Assembly: GCA_900319235.1 (NCBI GenBank)
Contig: ONNR01000012.1
Span: 1 to 64,000, forward strand
Direction of reading: 5' to 3'
DNA: 64,000 nt
From: an uncultured Prevotellaceae bacterium
GTDB taxonomy: Bacteria > Bacteroidota > Bacteroidia > Bacteroidales > UBA3663
Shown: positions 16,648 through 25,768 of the stretch, piece by piece
How the letters are laid out: the number at the start of each line of letters is the position of its first letter
Position numbering within the stretch: position 1 is the stretch's first letter
Program-made: the position numbers and the translations under genes
The notes under the pieces: generated by a model
The model's database searches: none
Told to the model about the DNA's origin: nothing
Seen by the model: only the letters and a program-made list of their open reading frames with translations

Positions 16648-16865
16648 ATTACTCGAGTTTCGCATTTGCTCAACTTGCAGGATTTTAAAGGATACTAAGG
16701 GATATTAGGGATATTAAAGGACGCTACCTTCGCCTTGACGAGTTTGGGACATGGGGAACATTGTTCCCTTTCGGTCACGTCCGATAGAAGCGTTCTTTTA
16801 AGTCCCTTCATATCCTTTATAATCCCTTAATATCATCAAATTTCGTATTTGCGAAACTTGCGTTA
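16648..16865. repeat. Dispersed palindromic element with 10-bp period (copy B)
   Basis: Both ends carry the terminal motif: GAGTTTCGCATTTGCTCAAC on the left, and a diverged inverse copy on the right. AGGGATATTA-type units and their complements face inward. It fills the gap between the SGNH lipoprotein and the first CotH gene and overlaps a rejected upstream start of the former. Confidence 0.8.
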
Positions 16866-16877
16866 AAAGTATTCAGT

Positions 16878-19277
16878 TCACCAAGGAACTGTAAGAATTT
16901 TCTTGCCTTTGTAAATCATTACCTGCCCCTCTGCAGGATGCTGGAGTCGATGACCAAACAAGTCATAGAAGTAAGCATCATCGCAATCCTCAACAACGGC
17001 CTCCTCTATGCCAGCTCCAGGAGCGACTACAGGCAAAAGGGTCAGCGAGACGATATTGTTGCCTAGCAGATCCGGTCGTAAGCACATTTCGGGCTGATGA
17101 AAGGTGCGAGTCTCGAAGCCTCCATTGGAGTAATCGACTACCAGCTGCCAATGGAAATTACTGCTGCCACTATTCACACGGAAAGCCCTTCCACCGAAAC
17201 AATATCCATCGAAATTGCCCTCTGTCAAACCGATGTCGTTCACTCTTACCGGCACATTGTAAACCGAGCCATCATGATATGCCATCGTAGAGACCGTAAG
17301 CGGGATAACATTCCCCAAATTGAATCGCGAAGCAAGCTGCTGGCTCTGGATCAGCGGGCGCTGCCGACAGAATGGGATAAGCCGATTCTCGATACGATTG
17401 GCAAAATCCTGATAGGTGGCGCCTTCGTTCATGAAGGCGAATGTCGCTTCGATCTCACCATCAATCGCTGCACGCATTTTGTTAATCATTGCAACTGTGA
17501 CCGAGGGTTTGCAGAAATCCCCCAGATAGACCATCATGCGGTCGATGAACGGGTTGCGGAACTCCGGCATGTCAAACAGCCGCGCAAAAATGCGTCGGTG
17601 TTCGGGCTTTTCATCGTAATTGCTCTCACTTCCCGTCATTGTGATGAAATTAAGCCAGTTCCAGTTGTCTCCTCCTCCGGCAAGATCGTCAAGGTCCTTC
17701 AGCAGAGGATGGAAAACCTTCTGTGATTTGCTTCTGTCGTACCACAGATAGACGTTGGTATGAGCAAAGGTGCGATTGGAGGAATATGCCTCGCAGCAAA
17801 GATAATTGAGAAGCAGCGACATGTCGAAGTATCGGGCGAAGTCTTCATATCTGGAATACGGGTCATCTATCAGCTGACGAACATCGTCGTAGTCTGCCAC
17901 ACTGCTATAAAAAGCTTCGACTTCCGAAATGGAATCTTCCTCCAGACCCAGATTGTTCGATGCCCAAGTATTGTTGGCACGCTCACGAATGTCCATGATT
18001 CCATTGTACTTGCCGTCGATATAGACAATGCACGGCCGATAGTCGAGATACTGCAAGCTGTCGATATGATTGGCAAAAAGCAACTGTACAAAGGCGTCGT
18101 CAATACGTGAGTCGAGGCAGCGCGTGCCACTATTGCGAAGACAGAAAGTCTTGGTCTTCTTGACGAATGGCTTATGCGGGAAGAATGTCGAAGATTTGAA
18201 GCGTTTCTTCTGCCAGCGCTTGTTGGTATAAAGGTTCATCGCCTTCTGATTTCTTCGCAACGACCCTGCACCATGCATGCCCGCCTCGCCTATCTGATTG
18301 ATGAGTGCCGTGTCAGGCTCCGATTGTTCGAAAAACTCGATGTTGAACGGGCGACGCCAACCCTTGAAGCAATTGCCATCAAAATCATCGCCCACCATCA
18401 TGCCTATCTCCTCGTCGTAAAGGTATCTGCTGTCGGTCGATAGCGAAAACACCGGCAGTTGCGTCGAGCGTGGATGAAAGATATAGGAATGCGTAACAGG
18501 CAGGGAAGTCAGTGCGAAGTCAGAAATCAACCGGGCACGGACCACCGTTGTTTTCGTTATCTGTATCCTACACGGTTCATCCATGGCATAGCTTGCTGAC
18601 GCTTTGGTAGGAGCCGAGCCATCGAGGGTGACATACAGGCGCGTGTCGGAAGGAAGAGCGGCATCAGGAAACGCAATCGATAGTAAGAATGACTCGCCCA
18701 CCGTGAGCAGTCGCCCTGCATGACTGAAAATCGGATTAGGCAAGAGAAAGTCTGAGCCACGGCTTTCGTTCGGTTCGCCAGGCGTTGGCGTGACTTCAAA
18801 TTGCCATTCGTCAGCCCCATCAGCCACTCGGCCCCAAGCGATATTGGGGGCAGGCATCTCTTCGTATGCCACACTATCGATCAATACGCCGTCCGCATTC
18901 CAAAGATAGAGGGCTCCCGCCTTGGTAGATTCCAACCGGAAGTCAGTGTGTTCCCATCCGTCATCCTTCTTGTCGCAATAGAAGAGGATATGCCCAGCTG
19001 CAGGGAGTTCGCGAGTATGGTACAGTTTGTAAGCTTTGGCATAGTCGCTATTGGTGCCAATGCTCCAGCCTTTCATGTTGATTTTCTTTCCTGTAGTGTT
19101 ATAGACTTCGAACCAGGAGTCGGGGAAATCCTTTCGATAGAATAAGGCATCGATGTTGCTCTGCATCAGTTCGTTGATAATCACTTGATGCGTCTGGGCA
19201 ACAAGAGAACCACCTGAACTGACGAATAGCATCAGACATGCGACAATCAGACTTCTTTGAAATAATGCTCTTTCCAT
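16878..19277 (-). CDS. CotH-kinase surface protein with lamin-tail domain (CotH 1)
   Basis: Protein of 799 residues with a signal peptide ending near VAQ. A lamin-tail domain is at about 32-170 (IINELMQSNIDALFYRKDFP). A beta domain with chitobiase-like features is at about 190-280 (RLYVTLDGSAPT). A CotH kinase-like domain is at about 290-650 and keeps the FDMSLLLNYLCCEAYSSNR and LLKDLDDL motifs, whose Asp residues match the catalytic and metal sites of Bacillus CotH. The C-terminal tail (YFYDLFGHRL) looks like a T9SS sorting signal. It may phosphorylate exported proteins at the surface, by family analogy. It starts 6 bp after CotH 2, so the two are one transcript. Confidence 0.88.
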   Translation of the reverse strand: MERALFQRSLIVACLMLFVSSGGSLVAQTHQVIINELMQSNIDALFYRKDFPDSWFEVYNTTGKKINMKGWSIGTNSDYAKAYKLYHTRELPAAGHILFYCDKKDDGWEHTDFRLESTKAGALYLWNADGVLIDSVAYEEMPAPNIAWGRVADGADEWQFEVTPTPGEPNESRGSDFLLPNPIFSHAGRLLTVGESFLLSIAFPDAALPSDTRLYVTLDGSAPTKASASYAMDEPCRIQITKTTVVRARLISDFALTSLPVTHSYIFHPRSTQLPVFSLSTDSRYLYDEEIGMMVGDDFDGNCFKGWRRPFNIEFFEQSEPDTALINQIGEAGMHGAGSLRRNQKAMNLYTNKRWQKKRFKSSTFFPHKPFVKKTKTFCLRNSGTRCLDSRIDDAFVQLLFANHIDSLQYLDYRPCIVYIDGKYNGIMDIRERANNTWASNNLGLEEDSISEVEAFYSSVADYDDVRQLIDDPYSRYEDFARYFDMSLLLNYLCCEAYSSNRTFAHTNVYLWYDRSKSQKVFHPLLKDLDDLAGGGDNWNWLNFITMTGSESNYDEKPEHRRIFARLFDMPEFRNPFIDRMMVYLGDFCKPSVTVAMINKMRAAIDGEIEATFAFMNEGATYQDFANRIENRLIPFCRQRPLIQSQQLASRFNLGNVIPLTVSTMAYHDGSVYNVPVRVNDIGLTEGNFDGYCFGGRAFRVNSGSSNFHWQLVVDYSNGGFETRTFHQPEMCLRPDLLGNNIVSLTLLPVVAPGAGIEEAVVEDCDDAYFYDLFGHRLQHPAEGQVMIYKGKKILTVPW

Positions 19278-19283
19278 ATCCCC

Positions 19284-21653
19284 TTATTTTCTGATAATCT
19301 TCCGGAATATTCCATCGGGATCACGCACCAGTCGTATGCCCTCCCCTGCATTGCTGCAAGGCGTACCATAGATGGTATAGTAGCTGGCAGGAGTTTTGTT
19401 CTCATCGTTAACGACACACTCTATGCCTTCGCCCGGGTCGATCGAAATGGTCGTGAAGACGACAGACTTGCAATTGCCCACAGTTTCGGCCAAACGGATG
19501 CTGACCGATGGCTGCTCATATCGGAAGGTCTTCGTGCTGCCATTCAAATAGGTCACAGTCATCGCCCAACCCGCTGCAGGGTTTCGGCTGTCGAGCCTCA
19601 GCTTGCGCCCCATCCAAGTGTAGCCGTCAAATCGGCTTTGGGTGAGCCCGACATTGTTGACTAGAATCGGATTCCCCTGCGGATAGATGGTCATCGGAAC
19701 AACATCGCCCAACGAGAAATATTGTGCAAATTGATTGTAAGTCCGCAGGGGGCGCTGTTCGCAATAGGGTATCAGCCGTTCGTTGATAGTTTTGTCAAAG
19801 TCTGCATAGCTTACATCTTCGGTCATAGCAGCAAAGGTTGCTGCCACTTCGCTGTCGATTTCATCGCGCATTTGGCGGATGAGCGGCAACGTCACATCAG
19901 GGCGAAGGAAATCGCCGAGATACGTGCCCATGCGGTCGATGAAGGTTTCGCGGAACTTATCCATCATCAGCAATTTCTGTATTAGCCGATGTTTGATGGG
20001 CTGCAATGCCCATTTCCCTTCATTCCCCGTCACCATAAGCCAATTGAGATAGTCGAAACCCAATTGGGAATTGGAGAAATAGTCAAGGTCTTTCAGTACG
20101 AAATGCCACTTGCCCTGCTTCTTCCTCCACATATATACATTATTATGCGGGAAATCCTCATTCGTTGCAAAAGTCTCGCAGCAGAGATAGTCGATAAACT
20201 GGCTCATCTCCATGATGGTTTCGAAGTCGGCAAATGTCGAAGATTCGTCATCGATGAGCTGGAGCATATCGGCGTATGCTGGCGCATCGCTGTAGAAACT
20301 TTCCACAACATCCACCTCCTCCGTGATACCATAGTTTGATTCAAGATAGTCCTCGTCGGCCTTTTCTCTTAGGCCAAAGATTCCCTTATATTCGCCATTG
20401 ATATAGCCAATGACGGGGGAATAAGCTATCCATTCGAGCGAATCTTTCCAACGCGCAAAGATTCGTTGCGCCAGTGCATCCTCAAACCGTGTATCGATAC
20501 ACCGATTGCCGCCATTGCGAAGACGAAAAGACATGACCTTGGTGATTTCCGGTTTGTCTTCGGGCCAAAGTTGTGCCTTGAAACGCTTCTTACCGAAACG
20601 CTTGTTGGCATACAGTTTGAGTGACTTCTGCGAATAGATACGCGAACCCAAACCACCCACAGCCGTTTCGCCAAGCTGATTGATAATGGCATCATCGCCC
20701 TGCTTTTCGAAATATTCGATGTTGACGGGACGACGCCAATCCTTGTAGCAATTGCCCGTGCCCAAGGGCTGGCCGCCCAGCAGGATGCCGTGCTCTTCAC
20801 TATAGAAATAAGCGCTGTCAGTCACCAGACTCACGATGGGCAGATGCAGCTCGCGGCGATGGAAGATGAAGGAGTGGGTGGCAGCGCGCGAAGGCAAGGC
20901 ATGAGCCGACAGAAGTTTGGCGCGGACGATGATCGTTCGGTCGATCGGCAGACGGAACTCAGTCGCAGAAGGGGATTCGAGTGTAGGTTCCTCTCCATTC
21001 GTGGTCATATAGATGCGGGTGTCGGATGGTAATTCATATCCCTCCGGCATCGTTATCTGTAGCTCCGCAGGTCCCGTCATGATACGCCCTGACAGACTGA
21101 ACACGGGCGAAGGCAGTAACGTAGCCGAACCGCCGCCTTCGTTGGCAGCTCCGGGTGTTGGCTTCAGCTCATATTGCCATTCCGATTCGTCTTCGGTACA
21201 GCGACCGTATGCAATGTTCGGCGCAGGCATCTCGGGATGTCTAAGGCTGTCGATAATCTCCCCGTCTGGACTGAACAAGTAAATGCTTCCTCCCGAAGTA
21301 GATTCCAAACGAAAGTCAGTGTGAGTATCCTGCCCTTTCTTGTCGCAATAGATCAGTCGGTAGCCGTGGGCAGCCACATGATGGCTTTTGGGGAAAAGAT
21401 ACGAGGACTCGAAATCGGGTGTCAATCCTATCCTATAGCCCTGGATGTTGATCGCCTTTCCTGTCGGATTATAAAGCTCCACCCACGAGTCGGGAAAGTC
21501 GTGCTCCACCATCAGCAGGTCGATGTTCGACTGCATAATCTCGTTGATGACGAGGTGTCCCGATTCATTCGAACCGAGAACGTCAGCCGAGGCAGTCGCT
21601 GGCAGCACACCAAGCGCAAGGCTTGCCGACAGGAGAGAAAGACGTTTCAACAT
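19284..21653 (-). CDS. CotH-kinase surface protein with lamin-tail domain (CotH 2)
   Basis: Protein of 789 residues with the same order as CotH 1: signal peptide, lamin-tail domain (INEIMQSNIDLLMVEHDFPD), beta domain (RIYMTTNGEEPT), CotH kinase-like domain (EMSQFIDYLCCETFATNED, HFVLKDLDYFSN) and a short sorting-like tail (YYTIYGTPCSNAGEG). The family-defining Asp pair is retained, although the first motif has MEMSQF where the sister genes have FDM. It is the first gene of the CotH 2-CotH 1 transcript, with a clear promoter at 21676-21706. Paralogy with CotH 1 and CotH 3 indicates local duplication. Confidence 0.88.
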   Translation of the reverse strand: MLKRLSLLSASLALGVLPATASADVLGSNESGHLVINEIMQSNIDLLMVEHDFPDSWVELYNPTGKAINIQGYRIGLTPDFESSYLFPKSHHVAAHGYRLIYCDKKGQDTHTDFRLESTSGGSIYLFSPDGEIIDSLRHPEMPAPNIAYGRCTEDESEWQYELKPTPGAANEGGGSATLLPSPVFSLSGRIMTGPAELQITMPEGYELPSDTRIYMTTNGEEPTLESPSATEFRLPIDRTIIVRAKLLSAHALPSRAATHSFIFHRRELHLPIVSLVTDSAYFYSEEHGILLGGQPLGTGNCYKDWRRPVNIEYFEKQGDDAIINQLGETAVGGLGSRIYSQKSLKLYANKRFGKKRFKAQLWPEDKPEITKVMSFRLRNGGNRCIDTRFEDALAQRIFARWKDSLEWIAYSPVIGYINGEYKGIFGLREKADEDYLESNYGITEEVDVVESFYSDAPAYADMLQLIDDESSTFADFETIMEMSQFIDYLCCETFATNEDFPHNNVYMWRKKQGKWHFVLKDLDYFSNSQLGFDYLNWLMVTGNEGKWALQPIKHRLIQKLLMMDKFRETFIDRMGTYLGDFLRPDVTLPLIRQMRDEIDSEVAATFAAMTEDVSYADFDKTINERLIPYCEQRPLRTYNQFAQYFSLGDVVPMTIYPQGNPILVNNVGLTQSRFDGYTWMGRKLRLDSRNPAAGWAMTVTYLNGSTKTFRYEQPSVSIRLAETVGNCKSVVFTTISIDPGEGIECVVNDENKTPASYYTIYGTPCSNAGEGIRLVRDPDGIFRKIIRK

Positions 21654-21675
21654 ATCATTGTCCGTTTTTCCAATG

Positions 21676-21706
21676 CAAAAATAGGCGGTTTTGTCCGTTT
21701 TTCCAA
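21676..21706 (-). promoter_or_regulatory. Promoter for CotH 2-CotH 1, with repeated TTGGAAAAACGGACAA motif
   Basis: Reading leftward: TTG (21706-21704), a 20-bp spacer, then TATTTTTG (21683-21676). The motif TTGGAAAAACGGACAA occurs twice here, once overlapping the -33 element and once downstream of the -7. It occurs again before CotH 4 (27598-27614). Confidence 0.7.
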
Positions 21707-21750
21707 CATTTGCAGTGCAATCGCACCTGATTTTTAAAAATAATTAACGA

Positions 21751-23313
21751 CTAATAGAGGAAGAATCTTTCGGCCACGCTTTCCGAAAAGCCCACAGGAG
21801 GTTCGGGCGATTCGGTGATACTCCAGCTGGCGGGGTCGAAATCGGGGGAAGACAGGAGCGACTGCGTGCTCGGGAAGTCGTGGTCGAAGCGGAAGGTGCA
21901 GATCGGGATGCCCTGCGGGCCGATGAGCGAATAGTAGCTTCCGCTGCGACAATCGTCGAGCGCCGCCCCCAGATAATAGGGCTGCTGACTGGAGCCGAGG
22001 GTGCGCTGCTCGGGGTGCTGTGCACCGCCGAAGGTGACAACAGTGCCGCGACGAAGCAGGATGCGGCGGTTGTCGTCGCAGTCGAGCGCTTCTTCCGAAG
22101 GACCTTGTGTCGTGTAGGCAAACAGGTTGCCTCCGTCGATGACGATGGCACCCGGCTCGCCGTAATCGCTGTCGATGGCATCATCACCCGTGCTGCAGCA
22201 CACTGAGGTGCCGCCTGCAAAGGTGATGGGACCGGCGCTGTTGAGGCAGTCGTCGTAGCAATGCATGAAGAGCCGCCCGCCACCGATGTCGATGCGCTCC
22301 CCGGCCTTGCAGCCCTGCGATGCGTTGTCGGCAGTCTCGATGCTGATGCTACCGCTGCGGATGCTGATGGAGCCTGGCGTCAGGATGGCGGGACAGCCCT
22401 CGGTCAGCGTATGTCCGTCGGAACCGGGAGTGTAGAGGGTCTTGCCCGTGCAGTGAATGTCAAGTTCAAGGGGGGTATCTTGATTTGAGCCAATAGTGAC
22501 AGGTCCCTCGCACACGATTCCCTTGCCCGCCTCGCGTGTGGCATGAATCGACAATCGCCCCCCTCTCATTTCGAATGCCTCTTCTGCCATAATTGCGATG
22601 GGCGAGCAGATGACACCTATGTCCTTAACACCTCGGCTGCTGTTGTCAATCGTAAGGGTGCCGCCTTCAATGTCAAGTGCACCAGCATGAATCGAATGCC
22701 CGACCTTTCCTTCAGTTAGGACGGTGAGGGTACCTGAACCCGAGAGCGTGAGTTGACCAGTGGCATAAATAGCAGCTTCGGGCGAATCACGATCCAGTTC
22801 GCTTGCTGTATGCCTGAGCGAGTTTTCGCCTTCGATGAGGATGGTGTCAGCCGATGCCTTCGCCAGCCTGATGATTGATGGTCGGCTGCTGGAGAGCTCC
22901 AGTCCATTGAGATGAAGGCGAATGGGCTGGTCGGCTTCGACGAGAATCGACGCTTCGGATGCTTGTCCTTCAATTTCGATGTCCGTCACGAAGTTGCAGT
23001 GGCTCACCACCTTGACATGATTCCCGCTGCACTCGATCGTCAGTCCGTCGAAATAATAGGGATTGACCGTTGATACAAGGTCAGGACCGAAATGTATGGA
23101 TGCTTGCGACTGGAGTTGGGGGAAAGAGATGCTGTCAATGCTGGAAATAGGCACATAATACCCAGAAGACTCAGCACGATGAATGACGAGCTGCTGCCGA
23201 GCCGCATCGAAGGTAATGCTATCGATGCTGCAGATGTCCGTCTGGATGCACTGCGTGCCCAAGTGGAGCTGAAAGGCTGTAGCCGCAAGAGGGAGGAGCA
23301 GAGGGAGGGTCAT
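21751..23313 (-). CDS. Cthe_2159-like carbohydrate-binding beta-helix protein
   Basis: Protein of 520 residues with an N-terminal hydrophobic leader (LPLLLPLAATAFQ) and a short segment typical of Bacteroidetes surface proteins (SIDSITFDAARQQLVI). It then forms long right-handed beta-helix ladders with Cthe_2159-family motifs (IYATGQLTLSGSGTLTV, GVKDIGVICSP, KGIVCEGPVTI, CYDDCLNSAGPI, STGDDAIDSDYG). The founding family member binds acidic plant polysaccharide. The start overlaps the CotH 3 stop by 4 bp (ATGA), so translation is coupled and the products may act on one surface structure. The end (RFFLY) lacks a clear sorting tail. Confidence 0.82.
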   Translation of the reverse strand: MTLPLLLPLAATAFQLHLGTQCIQTDICSIDSITFDAARQQLVIHRAESSGYYVPISSIDSISFPQLQSQASIHFGPDLVSTVNPYYFDGLTIECSGNHVKVVSHCNFVTDIEIEGQASEASILVEADQPIRLHLNGLELSSSRPSIIRLAKASADTILIEGENSLRHTASELDRDSPEAAIYATGQLTLSGSGTLTVLTEGKVGHSIHAGALDIEGGTLTIDNSSRGVKDIGVICSPIAIMAEEAFEMRGGRLSIHATREAGKGIVCEGPVTIGSNQDTPLELDIHCTGKTLYTPGSDGHTLTEGCPAILTPGSISIRSGSISIETADNASQGCKAGERIDIGGGRLFMHCYDDCLNSAGPITFAGGTSVCCSTGDDAIDSDYGEPGAIVIDGGNLFAYTTQGPSEEALDCDDNRRILLRRGTVVTFGGAQHPEQRTLGSSQQPYYLGAALDDCRSGSYYSLIGPQGIPICTFRFDHDFPSTQSLLSSPDFDPASWSITESPEPPVGFSESVAERFFLY

Positions 23314-25709
23314 GGGCAGAATGTTTTGCGTGTATTTCCATTCGCATCACGTATGATGCTGAGGCCTCTTGATGTGGACTGGATTGGGCGACCAACGAGG
23401 TCAAAGCATTGTTGCGGAGCCGCATGACCGATCGTGATGTTTTCAATGCCCAATTGGTCAATAGGCGTGGGATCGAAGCGAATGCTTGAGAAACCTGTGC
23501 CGTAGTCGGCGAGGCAGAACGAGAGCGAAGAGCGACGTCGTTCGAGGGTCTGCGTACGGCCCAATGCATCGGTGAGTGTGATGCGCCACCCCAGCTCGTC
23601 ATTGCCGGTGTCGAGGCGAACGGGACGACTTGAAAACAAAGCGCCGTCGAAGTCCCTTTCCGTAAGACGGATGCCATTGACCTTAATGCAGAGTGACTCC
23701 CAGTTCAACCCATCGTCATCACTATAAAGCGTGCTGATGCGCATTGGCACGACTTCGCCCAGTCCGTAATAGGCCGCCAGATGCCGATAGTGTATCATCG
23801 GGCGCTGCTCCAGATAAGGGATGAGCATACGGTCGATACGGTCGGCAAAATCAGCGTAGGTTACACCCTCGTCGAGCACTTCGAAGGTAGCCGGAATCTC
23901 GTCTTCAATCTCGGCACGCATTTGCTGAACCATGGGCACGGTGACAGAGGGTTTGCAGAAGTCGCCCAAATAGGTCTGCATACGGTCGAGAAAAGCATCC
24001 TGGAACTCCTTCATACCGAACAGGACAGCGTAGAGGCGACGGCAATTGTAGTTCGAACCCCATGTGCCCTCAGTGCCTTGCAGGGTGATGAAGTTGTACC
24101 AGTTGGTAGTAGGAGCTGTGGAGGCCAATTCATCAAGGTCCTTCAGAACAGGGTGAATACGGCTATCGGAGTCGTCGGGACGAAGTGTGTCGCCATGCAC
24201 CCACATGAAGACGTTGGCCGACGGGAAGAGCGTGTTGGTGGCAAAGGCCTGGCAGCATGTGTAGTCGAGCAGCAGGGGCATGTCGAAGTAACGGCAAAGT
24301 GTCTCGTAGGTTGGGTTGTCGCTCCATATCAGGTCGCGGATAGGCTGGTAAATAGGGTCGGCACTGTCCATATCCTCGATTTCAGTTACTTCGTCCCCAT
24401 CGATACCATAGTTATTGTCTGCAAAAGTGTTGTTGGCGCGTTCGCGAAGGTCGTAGAGGCCACGGTAACGTCCATTTATATAGACAATGACGGGGCGATA
24501 GTCGAGGTATTCGAGTGTGTCGATGTGTTCTGCAAAGAGGAGCTGCACGAAAGCATCTTCAAACCGCGAGTCAGCACAGCGGCTACCGCCATTGCGCAGG
24601 CAGAAGGTCTTGGTGCGGGTGATGTGCGGCTTGTGGGGCCAGAAACGTGAGGCGTCGAAACGCTTCTTCTGCCAGCGCTTGCTGGTGTAGAGGTTCATGG
24701 CCTTCTGGTTGTGGAGCATGGAGCCTGCGCCGTGCATACCGGCTTCGCCCAGCTGGTTGAGGATGGCGCGGTTTGGTTGCTCCTGCTCGAACATTTCGAA
24801 ATGGATGGGGCGACGCCAGCCCTTGTAGCAGTTGGCGTGATAGTCTGAGCCAATCATCATGCCAAGGCTGTCACCCCAAAGCAACAGGCTGTCGCAGCTG
24901 AGCGAGAAGACCGGCAAACGGGTGGTACGCGGATGGTGGATGTAGCTATGCGTGGTGGGCACATTGGTGAGGCCTTGGGAGGAAAGAAGGCGAGCGCGCA
25001 CGACAGTGGTGCGGTCGAGGGTGATGCGGAAGGGGTTGTCACGTGAGTAGCTGGGCGAATCGGGAGTTGGGAACGAACCATCGGTGGTGACGTAGAGCCG
25101 TGTGTCGGCAGGCAGGTCGAGCAGGTCGGGAATGGATACGGTGAGTTCCTGTCCCGCATGGTCGAGCAAACGACCCGAGAGGCTGAACTTGGGTTCAGGC
25201 ATCAGGTAGTGGGTGAAGACACCTTGATTGGACGTACCCGGCGTGGGGGTGACTTCGTAGTCCCACTCTTCGCCACCATCGACTATCCGCCCATAGGCCA
25301 CGCCGGGAGCAGGCTGCTGGCGATGGCGCAGCGAATCGACTATCGTGCCGCTCGCATCCCACAGATAGATGGTGCATTCGTGGGCATCGAGGTGAAAGTT
25401 GGTATGCTGGTAGCCGTTATCGACCTTGTCGCAATAGACCAACAGGTGACCGGCAGCTCCGATGTGCATCGAGTGACTGAATTCCCAAGCAGTGTTGAAA
25501 TTGCGCTCCAAGCCTATGCGCCAACCCTGTATATTGGCAGCCTTCCTGCTGTCATTGTAGAGTTCGACCCACGAATCGGGGAAATCGCCTTTATACATGA
25601 TGCCATTGACGTTGCTCTGCATGATCTCGTTGATCACGACGTTTTGCGCCCCGACTTGCAGAGAGGAGGCGGAGAGAAGAGCAACGAGGATTGTGAGAAG
25701 GCGTTTCAT
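23310..25709 (-). CDS. CotH-kinase surface protein with lamin-tail domain (CotH 3)
   Basis: Protein of 799 residues, closest to CotH 1. It has a signal peptide (LLSASSLQVGAQ), lamin-tail domain (INEIMQSNVNGIMYKGDFPD), beta domain (RLYVTTDGSFPT), CotH kinase-like domain (YFDMPLLLDYTCCQAFATN, HPVLKDLDEL) and a sorting-like tail (CFDLVGRPIQ). Family Asp residues are retained. It is followed by the beta-helix gene with a 4-bp overlap. The 59-bp gap to CotH 4 holds one end of a dispersed repeat and no clear promoter, so it may be read from CotH 4. Confidence 0.88.
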   Translation of the reverse strand: MKRLLTILVALLSASSLQVGAQNVVINEIMQSNVNGIMYKGDFPDSWVELYNDSRKAANIQGWRIGLERNFNTAWEFSHSMHIGAAGHLLVYCDKVDNGYQHTNFHLDAHECTIYLWDASGTIVDSLRHRQQPAPGVAYGRIVDGGEEWDYEVTPTPGTSNQGVFTHYLMPEPKFSLSGRLLDHAGQELTVSIPDLLDLPADTRLYVTTDGSFPTPDSPSYSRDNPFRITLDRTTVVRARLLSSQGLTNVPTTHSYIHHPRTTRLPVFSLSCDSLLLWGDSLGMMIGSDYHANCYKGWRRPIHFEMFEQEQPNRAILNQLGEAGMHGAGSMLHNQKAMNLYTSKRWQKKRFDASRFWPHKPHITRTKTFCLRNGGSRCADSRFEDAFVQLLFAEHIDTLEYLDYRPVIVYINGRYRGLYDLRERANNTFADNNYGIDGDEVTEIEDMDSADPIYQPIRDLIWSDNPTYETLCRYFDMPLLLDYTCCQAFATNTLFPSANVFMWVHGDTLRPDDSDSRIHPVLKDLDELASTAPTTNWYNFITLQGTEGTWGSNYNCRRLYAVLFGMKEFQDAFLDRMQTYLGDFCKPSVTVPMVQQMRAEIEDEIPATFEVLDEGVTYADFADRIDRMLIPYLEQRPMIHYRHLAAYYGLGEVVPMRISTLYSDDDGLNWESLCIKVNGIRLTERDFDGALFSSRPVRLDTGNDELGWRITLTDALGRTQTLERRRSSLSFCLADYGTGFSSIRFDPTPIDQLGIENITIGHAAPQQCFDLVGRPIQSTSRGLSIIRDANGNTRKTFCP

Positions 25710-25727
25710 AAGAAATTATTTACTACT

Positions 25728-25757
25728 CAAGTTTCACATTAGTTCAACTTGCCGGAT
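25728..25757. repeat. Solo end of the dispersed palindromic element (copy D)
   Basis: ACTCAAGTTTCACATTAGTT followed by CAACTTGCCGGAT matches the terminal motif of copies B and C: CAAGTT, 12 bases, AACTTG. No 10-bp repeat arm follows. It lies between CotH 4 and CotH 3. Confidence 0.7.
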
Positions 25758-25768
25758 TTGAACGGGAG

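Noticed and set aside
16639-16665. Nine extra N-terminal codons of the SGNH lipoprotein
   Set aside because: They derive from the end of dispersed repeat copy B, and the lipoprotein signal is normal only from 16638.
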